Source: an uncultured Alphaproteobacteria bacterium
GTDB taxonomy: Bacteria; Pseudomonadota; Alphaproteobacteria; Geminicoccales; Geminicoccaceae
Length of the DNA stretch: 64,000 nucleotides
Direction: 5' to 3'
NCBI GenBank assembly: GCA_937995535.1
Contig: CALKJU010000029.1
Span: 62,001 to 126,000 of the forward strand
Part shown: positions 35,437 through 43,724 of the stretch, in pieces
How positions within the stretch are numbered: the stretch's first letter is position 1
Layout of the letters: every line of letters begins with the position of its first letter
Notes under the pieces: generated by a model
The model's database searches: none
The model's input: only the letters and a program-made list of their open reading frames with translations
What the model was told of the DNA's origin: nothing
Program-made: the position numbers and the translations under genes

Positions 35437-36356
35437 ACTCCGCCGCGCTGGCCATCGACGTGCGCGCGCTGACCAAGAGCTTCTCGGGGCGGACGGTGGT
35501 CGCGGGGATCGACCGGCAGGTGCCGGCGGGCGAGGTGTGGGGCTTCCTTGGCCCCAACGGCAGCGGCAAGACCACGACCATCCGCATGCTCTGCGGACTG
35601 CTGCGCCCCGACGGTGGCGGCGGGCGCTGCCTCGGCTTCGACGTCCGCACCGAGAGCGAGGCCATCAAGCTGCGCGCCGGTTACATGACGCAGCGATTTA
35701 GCTTCTACGAGGACCTGACGATCGTCGAGAACCTCGAGTTCGTGGCGCGCCTCTACGGCGTGCCACGGCGCCGGGCGGCGGTCGAGCGGGCACTCGAGGA
35801 GCTGGATCTGGGCGAGCGGCGACGGCAGCTCGCCGGGCAGCTCTCCGGCGGCTGGAAGCAGCGCCTCGCGCTCGCCGCCTGCATGCTCCACGAGCCGCGC
35901 CTGCTCCTGCTCGACGAGCCGACGGCCGGGGTCGATCCGCAGGCGCGCCGCGACTTCTGGGAGCGTATCCACCAGCTCGCGGCGACCGGGATCACGGTTC
36001 TGGTCAGCACGCACTACATGGACGAGGCGGAGCGCTGCGACCGCATCGTCTACCTCGCCGAAGGCCGGCTGCTCGCCCGAGGCACGGTCGAGGAGGTCGT
36101 GCGCGACGCCGGCCTGATCACCTGGATCGCCACGGGCCCAGGGGTGCGCGAGCTGTCCGCCGAGCTCAACCGCCTGGACGGCATCCAGGCGACGGTCTTC
36201 GGAGCCAAGCTGCACGTCAGCGCAACCGACCGCGCATCACTGGACGCGGCGATCGCGCCTTGGACCGATGCGCCAGGGTTGCGCTGGAGCGCGGCGGAGC
36301 CCTCCTTGGAAGACGTCTTCATCCACCTGATGAGGGCGCGGGCGCCGCGGGGCTGA
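35433..36356 (+). CDS. ABC exporter ATPase
   Basis: A 307-residue ATPase of the DrrA/CcmA type used by ABC-2 exporters. Walker A GPNGSGKTT, signature LSGGWKQR, Walker B LLLLDEPTAGVDP and H-loop STHYMDEAE are intact. A C-terminal DUF4162-like domain ends in SLEDVFIHLM. ATG 35433 overlaps the HlyD stop by 4 bp. With the adaptor and the permease it forms a YbhFGSR-like exporter, but here with one NBD and one permease gene, so homodimers are expected. Confidence 0.94.
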   Translation: MNSAALAIDVRALTKSFSGRTVVAGIDRQVPAGEVWGFLGPNGSGKTTTIRMLCGLLRPDGGGGRCLGFDVRTESEAIKLRAGYMTQRFSFYEDLTIVENLEFVARLYGVPRRRAAVERALEELDLGERRRQLAGQLSGGWKQRLALAACMLHEPRLLLLDEPTAGVDPQARRDFWERIHQLAATGITVLVSTHYMDEAERCDRIVYLAEGRLLARGTVEEVVRDAGLITWIATGPGVRELSAELNRLDGIQATVFGAKLHVSATDRASLDAAIAPWTDAPGLRWSAAEPSLEDVFIHLMRARAPRG

Positions 36357-36361
36357 CCGCG

Positions 36362-37495
36362 GTGCGCCTTTCCTCTCCGCGCCGCGTCTGGGCGATGGTC
36401 GTCAAGGAACTGGTCCAGCTCCGCCGCGACCGGCTGACCTTCGGCATGATGCTCGGCGTCCCGGTCCTGCAGCTGCTGCTGTTCGGTTATGCGATCAACA
36501 CCGACCCGCAGCATCTTCCGACCGTCGTCCAGCTCCGCGACCACGGTGCGCTGCCGCGGAGCTTCCTGGCCGCGCTCGAGAACACGCGCTATTTCCGCGT
36601 CGATGGCGTGGTGACCAGCGATGCCGCGGCGAACGCGGCGCTGGCCCGTGGGCAGGCGATGTTCACGATCACCGTGCCGGAAGGATTCACGCGCGACCTG
36701 GTTCGTGGCCAGCGGCCGAACCTGCTCGTCGAGGTCGATGCGAGCGACCCGGTGGCCGCTGGCAACGCCGTGGCTGCCTTGGCCGAACTGACGCGGACCG
36801 CGCTGCGCCACGACCTCGTCGGCCCGCTGGCGCACCTCGCGAGCGTCGATCCAGCCTTCGACGTCACCTTGCACCGGCGCTACAATCCCGAGCGGATCAC
36901 CGCCTACAACGTGGTGCCGGGCCTGCTCGGCGTGATCCTCACCATGACCATGGTGCTGATGACCTCGCTCGCTGTGACCCGCGAGACCGAGCGCGGGACC
37001 ATGGAGAACCTGCTCGCGATGCCACTCCAGCCGGGCAAGGTCATGCTCGGCAAGATCGCGCCCTATGTGGTGGTCGGCTACATTCAGGTCGCGGTGGTCC
37101 TGCTGGCAGCGAGATACCTGTTCGGCGTGCCGATGCAGGGCTCGCTGCTCCTGCTGTCGCTGGCGCTCCTCGCGTTCATCGCGGCGAACCTCGCCGTGGG
37201 CTTCACGTTCTCGACGATCGCGCGCAGCCAGCTGCAGGCGATGCAGTTGACGTTCTTCTTCTTCCTGCCGTCGATCCTGCTGTCGGGGTTCATGTTTCCA
37301 TTCGCGGGCATGCCGGGGTGGGCGCAACTCATCGGGGAGGTCTTGCCGCTGACCCACTTCCTGCGCATCGTCCGCGGCATCCTGCTGAAGGACAACGACC
37401 TCGCCGTGATCTGGCCGCATGTCTGGCCGCTGCTGCTGTTCACGGCTGCGGTGGCGACGCTGGCGCTGCGACGCTACCGGCGCACGCTGGACTGA
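36362..37495 (+). CDS. ABC-2 type exporter permease
   Basis: A 377-residue inner-membrane permease (ABC2_membrane_3 type, related to YbhS/YhhJ). It has one N-terminal helix (LTFGMMLGVPVLQLLLFGYA), a periplasmic domain of about 150 residues, then five helices; RNPERITAYNVVPG-like stretch RRYNPERITAYNVVPG and RETERGTMENLLAMPL are diagnostic. GTG 36362 lies 5 bp after the ATPase stop. It ends the TetR operon; the FIST gene starts 103 bp later. Confidence 0.93.
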   Translation: MRLSSPRRVWAMVVKELVQLRRDRLTFGMMLGVPVLQLLLFGYAINTDPQHLPTVVQLRDHGALPRSFLAALENTRYFRVDGVVTSDAAANAALARGQAMFTITVPEGFTRDLVRGQRPNLLVEVDASDPVAAGNAVAALAELTRTALRHDLVGPLAHLASVDPAFDVTLHRRYNPERITAYNVVPGLLGVILTMTMVLMTSLAVTRETERGTMENLLAMPLQPGKVMLGKIAPYVVVGYIQVAVVLLAARYLFGVPMQGSLLLLSLALLAFIAANLAVGFTFSTIARSQLQAMQLTFFFFLPSILLSGFMFPFAGMPGWAQLIGEVLPLTHFLRIVRGILLKDNDLAVIWPHVWPLLLFTAAVATLALRRYRRTLD

Positions 37496-37598
37496 CCGTC
37501 CCCGGGCGCCGCGCGAAACGATTCGGGCGCGCGCCCCAACTTGTCGTTGTGGCCCCTACCGCCCGATGCTCTACTCCCCCGGCGGGAGGGGCTGGGCC

Positions 37599-38795
37599 AT
37601 GCGGGTCGGCTACGGCAGACACTCGCTTCCCCAACAAGCCGTGCAGCAATGTCACCGCATGCTGGGCGCCGCGGTGCCACGGTTGCTGATCGCCTTCGTC
37701 GGTGGCAAGCACGATCCCGTGCGGATGCTGCGCGCGCTGCGCGATGTGTTCGGCTCGGATGTGCCGGTGGTCGGCGGCGCGGCCGCCGGCGTGATCAGCC
37801 GCGACGTCGAGAGCTATAGCGGCCTGGAGCTGGGTCTGATCGGGTTCTACGATCCCGCGACGACGCCACGTGTCTTCGTGACCGAAGGGTTGCGGGCGGG
37901 GGAGGTCGAGGCGGGGCGCGAGCTTGGCCAGCGGATCGCTGCGGTCGCCGCCGACGATGCCGTCGTCCTGATCCTCTACGACAGCGTCCGTCACGCCGCC
38001 CCGCTGCAGCTCCACCCGGCGAGCGCCATCGTCGAGGGCCTCCAGCAGGGGCTTCACGGCCGCCGCCTCCATCTCGTCGGAGGCGGCATGCTGACCGACA
38101 TGAACCTGTCGGACAGCTGGGTGTTCGACGGCCGCGGGTTCGCCAAGCATACCGCCGTGGCCCTGGTCTTTCCGCGCAGCCTCGTCGCGCACACGGAGAT
38201 CCTGCACGGCTGCCGGCCGATCAGCAGCTTCATGGAGATCACCCGGGTCGACGGCGCCGAGGTGTTCGAACTCGACGGTGAACCGGCGCTGTCGGTGATC
38301 GAGCGGATGCTGGGCATCCCGCTCGGCAGCAGCCAGATGCAGCAGCTGTCGCTGATCGCGACGCTCGGGCAGAAGCAGGGCGACCCGTTCGCCCCGTTCA
38401 GCGAGGATCGCTATGTCAACCGATTGATCCTGCGCACGGATGTCGCGACCGGGTCGGTGACCCTCTTCGAGCCCGACTTCCGGCGTGGCACGCGGGTGCA
38501 GATCATGAGCCGCGACAACGAGCTGATGCTGGCCAGCGTCCGCGACGGCGTGGCGCGCCTCAACGCCCGCCTCGCCGGCACCGAGCCTCTGCTCGGCCTC
38601 TACATCGACTGCGCCGGCCGGGCGAGCGGGCGCAGCGGCGCCGTCATCGAGGAGGCGCGGCTGGTCCGGGAGCTGCTCGACCCGTCGGTGACCCTGCTGG
38701 GCTTCTACTCGGGCGTCGAGATCGCGCCCTTCGACGGGGTCGGCCGCTCGCTCGACTGGACCGGGGTGCTCACCGTGCTGGCCCGGTCCCCCTGA
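37599..38795 (+). CDS. FIST domain sensory protein
   Basis: A 398-residue soluble protein with FIST N and FIST C domains, a ligand-binding module proposed to sense small molecules such as amino acids. Seen: DVPVVGGAAAGVISRD and GGGMLTDMNLSDSWVFDG in FIST-N; VLGLYIDC-like LLGLYIDCAGRASG and LLGFYSGVEIAPF in FIST-C. ATG 37599 follows GGGAGGGG. The hybrid kinase gene begins 16 bp after its stop, so this is probably the input protein for that kinase. There are no membrane segments, which means cytoplasmic sensing. Confidence 0.9.
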   Translation: MRVGYGRHSLPQQAVQQCHRMLGAAVPRLLIAFVGGKHDPVRMLRALRDVFGSDVPVVGGAAAGVISRDVESYSGLELGLIGFYDPATTPRVFVTEGLRAGEVEAGRELGQRIAAVAADDAVVLILYDSVRHAAPLQLHPASAIVEGLQQGLHGRRLHLVGGGMLTDMNLSDSWVFDGRGFAKHTAVALVFPRSLVAHTEILHGCRPISSFMEITRVDGAEVFELDGEPALSVIERMLGIPLGSSQMQQLSLIATLGQKQGDPFAPFSEDRYVNRLILRTDVATGSVTLFEPDFRRGTRVQIMSRDNELMLASVRDGVARLNARLAGTEPLLGLYIDCAGRASGRSGAVIEEARLVRELLDPSVTLLGFYSGVEIAPFDGVGRSLDWTGVLTVLARSP

Positions 38796-38811
38796 ATATG
38801 CATGACACTTG

Positions 38812-40617
38812 ATGGACCCTGATCGCGACCCGCTCACCGAGCTGCGCCGCGAGCTCGAATATTACCGCCGCGAGTGTAACGAGCTCGGCGCGCGCTTGCT
38901 GCGCATGCAGGAGGAGCAGAGCGAGGCGTTTCGTGACGCGCGGCGCAGTCGCACCGCAGCGCGCCTGACGCGCGACCTTAGCCGTCTGATCGACGCCGAC
39001 CTGGCGCCCGCCGAGATCGGCGAGGCCGCGCTCGAGGTGATCGTCGACGGGGTCCTCTGCGACGGCGGTGCGTTGCTGCTTGAGCCGGAGCCCGGCAGCG
39101 GCGCCTTCCAGGTCAAGCATGCGGTCGGTATCGCGACGCCGCTGCCCGCGCGCATCGTGCTGCCCGAGGCGCCGGCCTATTTCCATGCGTCGACCGCCAA
39201 CCCGGCATCGGGCCCGGCGGCCGCCCTACTGGACCGCATCGGCCTACCCTTCGCCCTCTGGGCGTTCGATCCCCGGTCGGGCTGGGCGCTCGTCGTCGGC
39301 AACCGGGCCGAGGTCAACGTCAATCGGGCGTTCGGTCCCGACGACCGCGAGCTCGTCGAAGGCGCGCTCCTCGTGTTCCTCGACGTGCGCGCCCGCCGCG
39401 TCGCCGAGATCGAGCTGCGGGCGGCCAAGGACGCTGCCGAGCGGGCGCATCGGCAGGCCGAGGAGGCCAGAGCGGCGGCCGAGCGCGCAGCGGTGGCCAA
39501 AAGCTACTTCCTCGCCACGATGAGCCACGAGATTCGGACGCCACTGACGACCGTGTTGGGCACCGCCGAGCTGCTGGCCCATGAGCCGAGCGATCCGCGG
39601 CAGCGCCGGCGGATCGAGGCGATCCTCGCCGCCGGCCGGCATCTCCTTGCGGTGATCGACGACGTCCTGGACTACTCCCGACTTGAGGCCGGGCGCGTCC
39701 AGCTGCAGCAGGTCGAGCTGCGCCCTGTCGACGTGGCCGCGGCCGTGCATGCCCTGGTCGAGCAGCGCGCCAAGGATGCCGGTCTCGACCTGCGCTTCGA
39801 CCTGCACCCTACCGCCGAACTCACCCTGGTCGGCGACCCGACCCGCTTGCGGCAGGTGCTCCTCAACCTGGTCAGCAACGCGCTGAAGTTCACGCCACAA
39901 GGGACGGTGGTCGTCCGTGTGCGCGTCGACGTCATGGGCACGCAGGCGACGGTCCGCGCGGAGGTCGAGGATAGTGGCATCGGGATCGGGGAGGACAAGC
40001 AGCTCGATCTTTTCGAGCCGTTCCGTCAGGCCGGGCCGAGCGTACGCGAGGGCGAGCGAGGGTCCGGCCTCGGTCTGGCGATCAGCAAGCGGCTCGTGAC
40101 GGCGATGGGGGGGACGATCGGCGTCGTCAGCGAGGCCGGCCGTGGCAGCCTGTTCTGGTTCGAGGTGCCGCTCCCTCTGGCCGTGGCGGCGCCGCCTACG
40201 GGCCCGGACATACCGAGAACTCGCCCCTCGGACGCGCTGCGGATCCTGGTCGTCGACGATGCCACGCTGAACCGGGAGCTCGTTCGCGACATGCTCCGGC
40301 ATTACGGGCATGAGGTGCTGTGCGCCGCGAACGGGGCTGAGGCCGTCGCGAGAGCGGCCAGCGCGCCTCTCGACGTCGTCCTGATGGATCTGCGCATGCC
40401 CGGCATGGACGGGATCGAGGCCACGCGTCGCATCCGCGCGCTCGGCCCCCCGGCCGGTGCGGTCCGGATCCTCGGCCTGACGGCGAACGTCCTGGCCAGC
40501 GAGCGTCGCGCCTGCCTCGATGCGGGCATGGACGGGATGCTGACGAAGCCGATCGCGTGGCCGGAGCTGCTGATGGCCCTGCGCTCGACGAGGGCAGCCG
40601 ACACGGCGCTCGGCTGA
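38812..40617 (+). CDS. hybrid sensor histidine kinase / response regulator
   Basis: A 601-residue soluble hybrid kinase. An N-terminal coiled coil (RRELEYYRRECNELG) is followed by a GAF-like domain (about 50-190), a signalling helix, HisKA with His239 in MSHEIRTPL, HATPase_c with N box NLVSNALKFTP and G boxes DSGIGIG and GSGLGLAIS, and a C-terminal receiver with Asp526 in LMDLRMPGMDG. There is no membrane helix, so the signal is intracellular, most likely relayed by the FIST protein encoded 16 bp upstream. The final output regulator is not obvious; no HPt gene is adjacent. Confidence 0.94.
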   Translation: MDPDRDPLTELRRELEYYRRECNELGARLLRMQEEQSEAFRDARRSRTAARLTRDLSRLIDADLAPAEIGEAALEVIVDGVLCDGGALLLEPEPGSGAFQVKHAVGIATPLPARIVLPEAPAYFHASTANPASGPAAALLDRIGLPFALWAFDPRSGWALVVGNRAEVNVNRAFGPDDRELVEGALLVFLDVRARRVAEIELRAAKDAAERAHRQAEEARAAAERAAVAKSYFLATMSHEIRTPLTTVLGTAELLAHEPSDPRQRRRIEAILAAGRHLLAVIDDVLDYSRLEAGRVQLQQVELRPVDVAAAVHALVEQRAKDAGLDLRFDLHPTAELTLVGDPTRLRQVLLNLVSNALKFTPQGTVVVRVRVDVMGTQATVRAEVEDSGIGIGEDKQLDLFEPFRQAGPSVREGERGSGLGLAISKRLVTAMGGTIGVVSEAGRGSLFWFEVPLPLAVAAPPTGPDIPRTRPSDALRILVVDDATLNRELVRDMLRHYGHEVLCAANGAEAVARAASAPLDVVLMDLRMPGMDGIEATRRIRALGPPAGAVRILGLTANVLASERRACLDAGMDGMLTKPIAWPELLMALRSTRAADTALG

Positions 40618-40855
40618 GCACGCTCCTCCGTTCGGGGACCGGCCGTCGCGGCGCGGTCGGTCGTGAAGGATGACGGACCGGTGACCGCGAGACGCGGCCC
40701 TCGTGCCAAACTGAGACGTTCGGCATACTTCTGGTACACTCCCGTTGCGGTTGACGCCCAGCCGGGACGCCCATGGCCATCGCGCCGCGGCGTCGCCGGC
40801 TGCGTGGTCCAGTGGGGTGGTCGCCGGGCGCTTCCCGGCGACATGGGAGACGGCC

Positions 40856-42070
40856 ATGAACAACAAGGACTTGTCCCTCGGCGAGCCTGTCCCGGCTGGG
40901 GCGCCGGAAGGCCGCCGCGACCCGCGCGCACTCATGGCGGAGCGAACCCCTCGGTGGGTGCAGCCGTTCCTCACCTGGCTGACGGCTAGGCCGGCTCCGG
41001 GCGAGGTCGCGCGCGAGCGGAACGCGCGCAGCTATGTCATGGCGGCCTTGGCATGGATCGTCGCGGGCGTCGTGGGAGGCGCCGTCGCCCTACAGGTCGG
41101 TGGCGCGAGCGGTTGGGCGCTGGTCACCGTCGCCCTGATCGCCACGAGCTGTGGCTTGGGCCTGTTCCAGGTGGTCGTATTCCATCACTGCGCGCACGGC
41201 TCGGTGTTCGGCGACTGGCGGACCAACCGCGATGTCGGCCGACTGATCTCCGCGTTGTTGTTGTTCAAGCACTTCGACGCTTACCGGCGCGAGCACAACC
41301 TGCACCACAACGCCCGCAAGCTGTTCACGGACGAGGACGAGTTCGCCGACTTCGTACTCGACATGTGCCGGCTCGAGCCCGGCCTGCCGAAGGGCGAGCT
41401 GTGGCGCCGCGTGATCATGAACGTGGCCTTCTCGCCCGCCTTCCACATGCGCTTTCTGCTGCGCCGGGTGCGTGCCGCCTGGGCTTCGCCCGACCGCGTC
41501 CACAACGCTGTCGGCATCGCCGCATGGGGTACAGCCGCGGGCTCGAGCTTCGCGCTCGGCTGGACCACCGAGTTCCTCGTCCTTTGGGTGCTGCCGGTGA
41601 CGGTGCTTCTGCAGCTTGCGACAGTCGGCCGGATCCTGTGCGAGCATCGTTTCCCCGAGCCGGCGCTGATCGCCGCGCGCGGCAAGGAGTTCGTCTGCCG
41701 CTCCACGAACGGCGTCTTCCCCGGCTCGCCACCACCGGCCGGTTCCGCCCTGTCGCCCCTTGGCCTGCTCGCCTGGACCGGCTGGTGGTGCAACATGCTG
41801 ACCGTCCAGCTCTTCGCCCGGGTGTTCGTGCTGGTCGGCGACGCCCCGTGCCACGACTTCCACCATCGCCGCCCGGCGAGCGGCCGCTGGACCAGCTACA
41901 TCTACGCCCGACAGGAGGACGTCGAGGCCGGCTGTCCCGGCTTTCCGCTCAACTATGGTGAAAGCTGGGGGCTTTTCCGGGCGATCGACGAAAACCTGGC
42001 GACGCTCGCCAGCACGCCGCGCGAGGTGTTACGGCCTACCGCCAGCCTCTGCCCGGCCCCGGCGCAGTGA
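40856..42070 (+). CDS. membrane fatty-acid desaturase family protein
   Basis: A 404-residue di-iron integral membrane enzyme. The three histidine boxes are HHCAH, HNLHH and HDFHH, in family order, with hydrophobic segments between boxes one and two and before box three. It introduces a double bond or hydroxyl into an acyl chain or related lipid; the exact substrate is unknown. ATG 40856 has GGGAG upstream. The frame is open from 40745, but no site supports that start. It lies 238 bp downstream of the FIST/kinase pair on the same strand. Confidence 0.9.
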   Translation: MNNKDLSLGEPVPAGAPEGRRDPRALMAERTPRWVQPFLTWLTARPAPGEVARERNARSYVMAALAWIVAGVVGGAVALQVGGASGWALVTVALIATSCGLGLFQVVVFHHCAHGSVFGDWRTNRDVGRLISALLLFKHFDAYRREHNLHHNARKLFTDEDEFADFVLDMCRLEPGLPKGELWRRVIMNVAFSPAFHMRFLLRRVRAAWASPDRVHNAVGIAAWGTAAGSSFALGWTTEFLVLWVLPVTVLLQLATVGRILCEHRFPEPALIAARGKEFVCRSTNGVFPGSPPPAGSALSPLGLLAWTGWWCNMLTVQLFARVFVLVGDAPCHDFHHRRPASGRWTSYIYARQEDVEAGCPGFPLNYGESWGLFRAIDENLATLASTPREVLRPTASLCPAPAQ

Positions 42071-42078
42071 CCGGCGCG

Positions 42079-42618
42079 TCACAGCACGGTCGCGACTTCG
42101 ATGTCGCGACCGGAACGTACGCGTGGCATCACGGCCGTCGGCTCGGCGGAGCGCACCGCTCCCTCCCCCTGCTGGTCGCTCGCGCTTGGCGACCCGGCCA
42201 GGGCGCGCACGAGGGCGCAGACACCCTCCTGCTGCCGGCGGCTCGGCAGGGCCAGGAAGTTCCGTGCCAGCTCGAGCAGCATCCGCTGCTCGCCGCTCGG
42301 CGGGCTGTGCGGTGTTCGCTCGAGATCGTCGAAAAAGCTGGCGACCGGAGCGCCGAGCGCAGCTGCGATCGCCGCGAGCCGGCCGGCAGCGACCCGGTTG
42401 GTGCCACGCTCGTACTTGTTCGCCTGCTGGTAGGTGACGCCGATCGCTTCCGCCAACTGCTGCAAGGTCATGCCGAGCATGATCCGCCGCGCCCGGATCC
42501 GCATCCCGACCAGGCGGTCGATGTCCTGCGGACGCACGCGACGCGTTCGCCGAGCGGGCGACGATGCATTATGCCCGTTCCCCGCGCTCTCGGTCATGGT
42601 CACCGCGCTCTGCGTCAC
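42079..42618 (-). CDS. XRE-family helix-turn-helix regulator
   Basis: A 179-residue DNA-binding protein. A Cro/CI-type helix-turn-helix lies at about residues 42-92 (LQQLAEAIGVTYQQANKYERG), preceded by RLVGMRIRARRIMLGM. The C-terminal part is helical (RMLLELARNFLALP) and ends in a polar tail; there is no cupin domain. GTG 42618 is chosen because AAGGGGGG stands a few bases upstream; ATG 42597 is an alternative. It is divergent from the OmpR-type gene across a 295-bp gap that holds an inverted repeat. Similar proteins are frequent in alphaproteobacteria. Confidence 0.88.
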   Translation of the reverse strand: MTQSAVTMTESAGNGHNASSPARRTRRVRPQDIDRLVGMRIRARRIMLGMTLQQLAEAIGVTYQQANKYERGTNRVAAGRLAAIAAALGAPVASFFDDLERTPHSPPSGEQRMLLELARNFLALPSRRQQEGVCALVRALAGSPSASDQQGEGAVRSAEPTAVMPRVRSGRDIEVATVL

Positions 42619-42719
42619 GAAACCCCCCTTGCGTCGTCGGATCGCTCGTTCGTTCGCGCATCCTCGATCGCGGCCGCGCTCAAACACGCGCGTGGTCGGC
42701 GACAGGATCGTACATGCGC

Positions 42720-42740
42720 ACGAATCAACCACAGATTCGT
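42720..42740. promoter_or_regulatory. inverted repeat in the XRE / OmpR-type divergent region
   Basis: ACGAATC-AACCACA-GATTCGT has perfect 7-bp arms and lies in the 295-bp gap (42619-42913) between the divergent regulator genes. It is a candidate operator for either product. The rest of the gap shows a TTGACC hexamer near 42792 but no matching -10. Confidence 0.4.
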
Positions 42741-42913
42741 CACGCCACGATGCCCGAGCGCGTGCCGGTTGTGAGAGCAAGGTAGAAAATCTTGACCTAC
42801 GATGACGAAGCTTGTCCTTGTTCTAACGTGGGACGGAACGCGAGACCGGTGGTGGCGCGCTCCGTCCATGGGCTTCGTTGCGGCTTCGTCACCGCCTGAG
42901 GGGTAGGGACCTC

Positions 42914-43693
42914 GTGCCGATCGACCCGATGGGCAGCTCCGCGTCGTTACGACCCGGCGAGCGTCCGGCCGCGGTTCGCGTCCTGCTCGTCGACGACGAT
43001 GACGTCGTGCGCGACATGCTGGCCGACTATCTCCGCGGCGAGGGCCTCGTCGTCGCCTCCCTTGGCAGGCCCGCCGAGGTCCATGCCGAGCTCAGCCGGT
43101 CGCCACCTGACGTGATCGTGCTCGATCTCGTCATGCCCGGCGAGGACGGGCTGAGCGTGATGCGCGCGATCCGCCGACGCTCCGACGTGCCGATCATCAT
43201 CATGACCAGCCGCGATCAGCTGATCGACCGCGTGGTCGGTCTGGAGGCCGGTGCCGACGACTATCTGTGCAAGCCGGCGCACCCGCGCGAGCTGCTGGCC
43301 CGGATCCGTACCGTGCTGCGTCGCGGCCGGCAGGCGAGGTCGGTGCCCGAGGACCGTGAGCCGGAGGAGGTGCTGCGTTTCGAGGGTTTCGAGCTCTACC
43401 GCCTGCAGCGTCGGCTCGTCGGTCCGGACGGGCGCGAGGTCCCACTGACGGCGAGCGAGTTCGACCTGCTGCTGGCGTTCGTGCTCCATCCCGGGCGGCC
43501 GCTCGAGCGTGAGCGCCTGATGGATCTGCTGCGCGGGCCGGGATGGGCCGCCAACGACCGGAGCATCGACCAGCAGGTGTCGCGGCTGCGCCGCAAGATC
43601 GAGACCGACCAGCAGAAGCCCACGCTGATCAAGGCGATCCGTGGCGTCGGCTATCTCTTCTCGGCCGCGGTGACGCGGCACCTTATGGCCTAG
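42914..43693 (+). CDS. OmpR-family response regulator
   Basis: A 259-residue two-component regulator. The receiver domain has acidic pocket DDDD, phospho-acceptor Asp71 in VLDLVMPGEDG, and Lys in CKPAHPRELLARI. A winged-helix DNA-binding domain follows (LTASEFDLLLAFVLHPG, then RSIDQQVSRLRRKIE and GVGYLF). GTG 42914 is preceded by AGGGA; a TTG at 42878 and an ATG at 42929 are in frame. No histidine kinase gene is adjacent. It stops with TAG, convergent with the iron-type permease gene. Confidence 0.93.
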   Translation: MPIDPMGSSASLRPGERPAAVRVLLVDDDDVVRDMLADYLRGEGLVVASLGRPAEVHAELSRSPPDVIVLDLVMPGEDGLSVMRAIRRRSDVPIIIMTSRDQLIDRVVGLEAGADDYLCKPAHPRELLARIRTVLRRGRQARSVPEDREPEEVLRFEGFELYRLQRRLVGPDGREVPLTASEFDLLLAFVLHPGRPLERERLMDLLRGPGWAANDRSIDQQVSRLRRKIETDQQKPTLIKAIRGVGYLFSAAVTRHLMA

Positions 43694-43724
43694 GACGGCG
43701 ACCTGCAGGCCGGTGGACGGCGCG

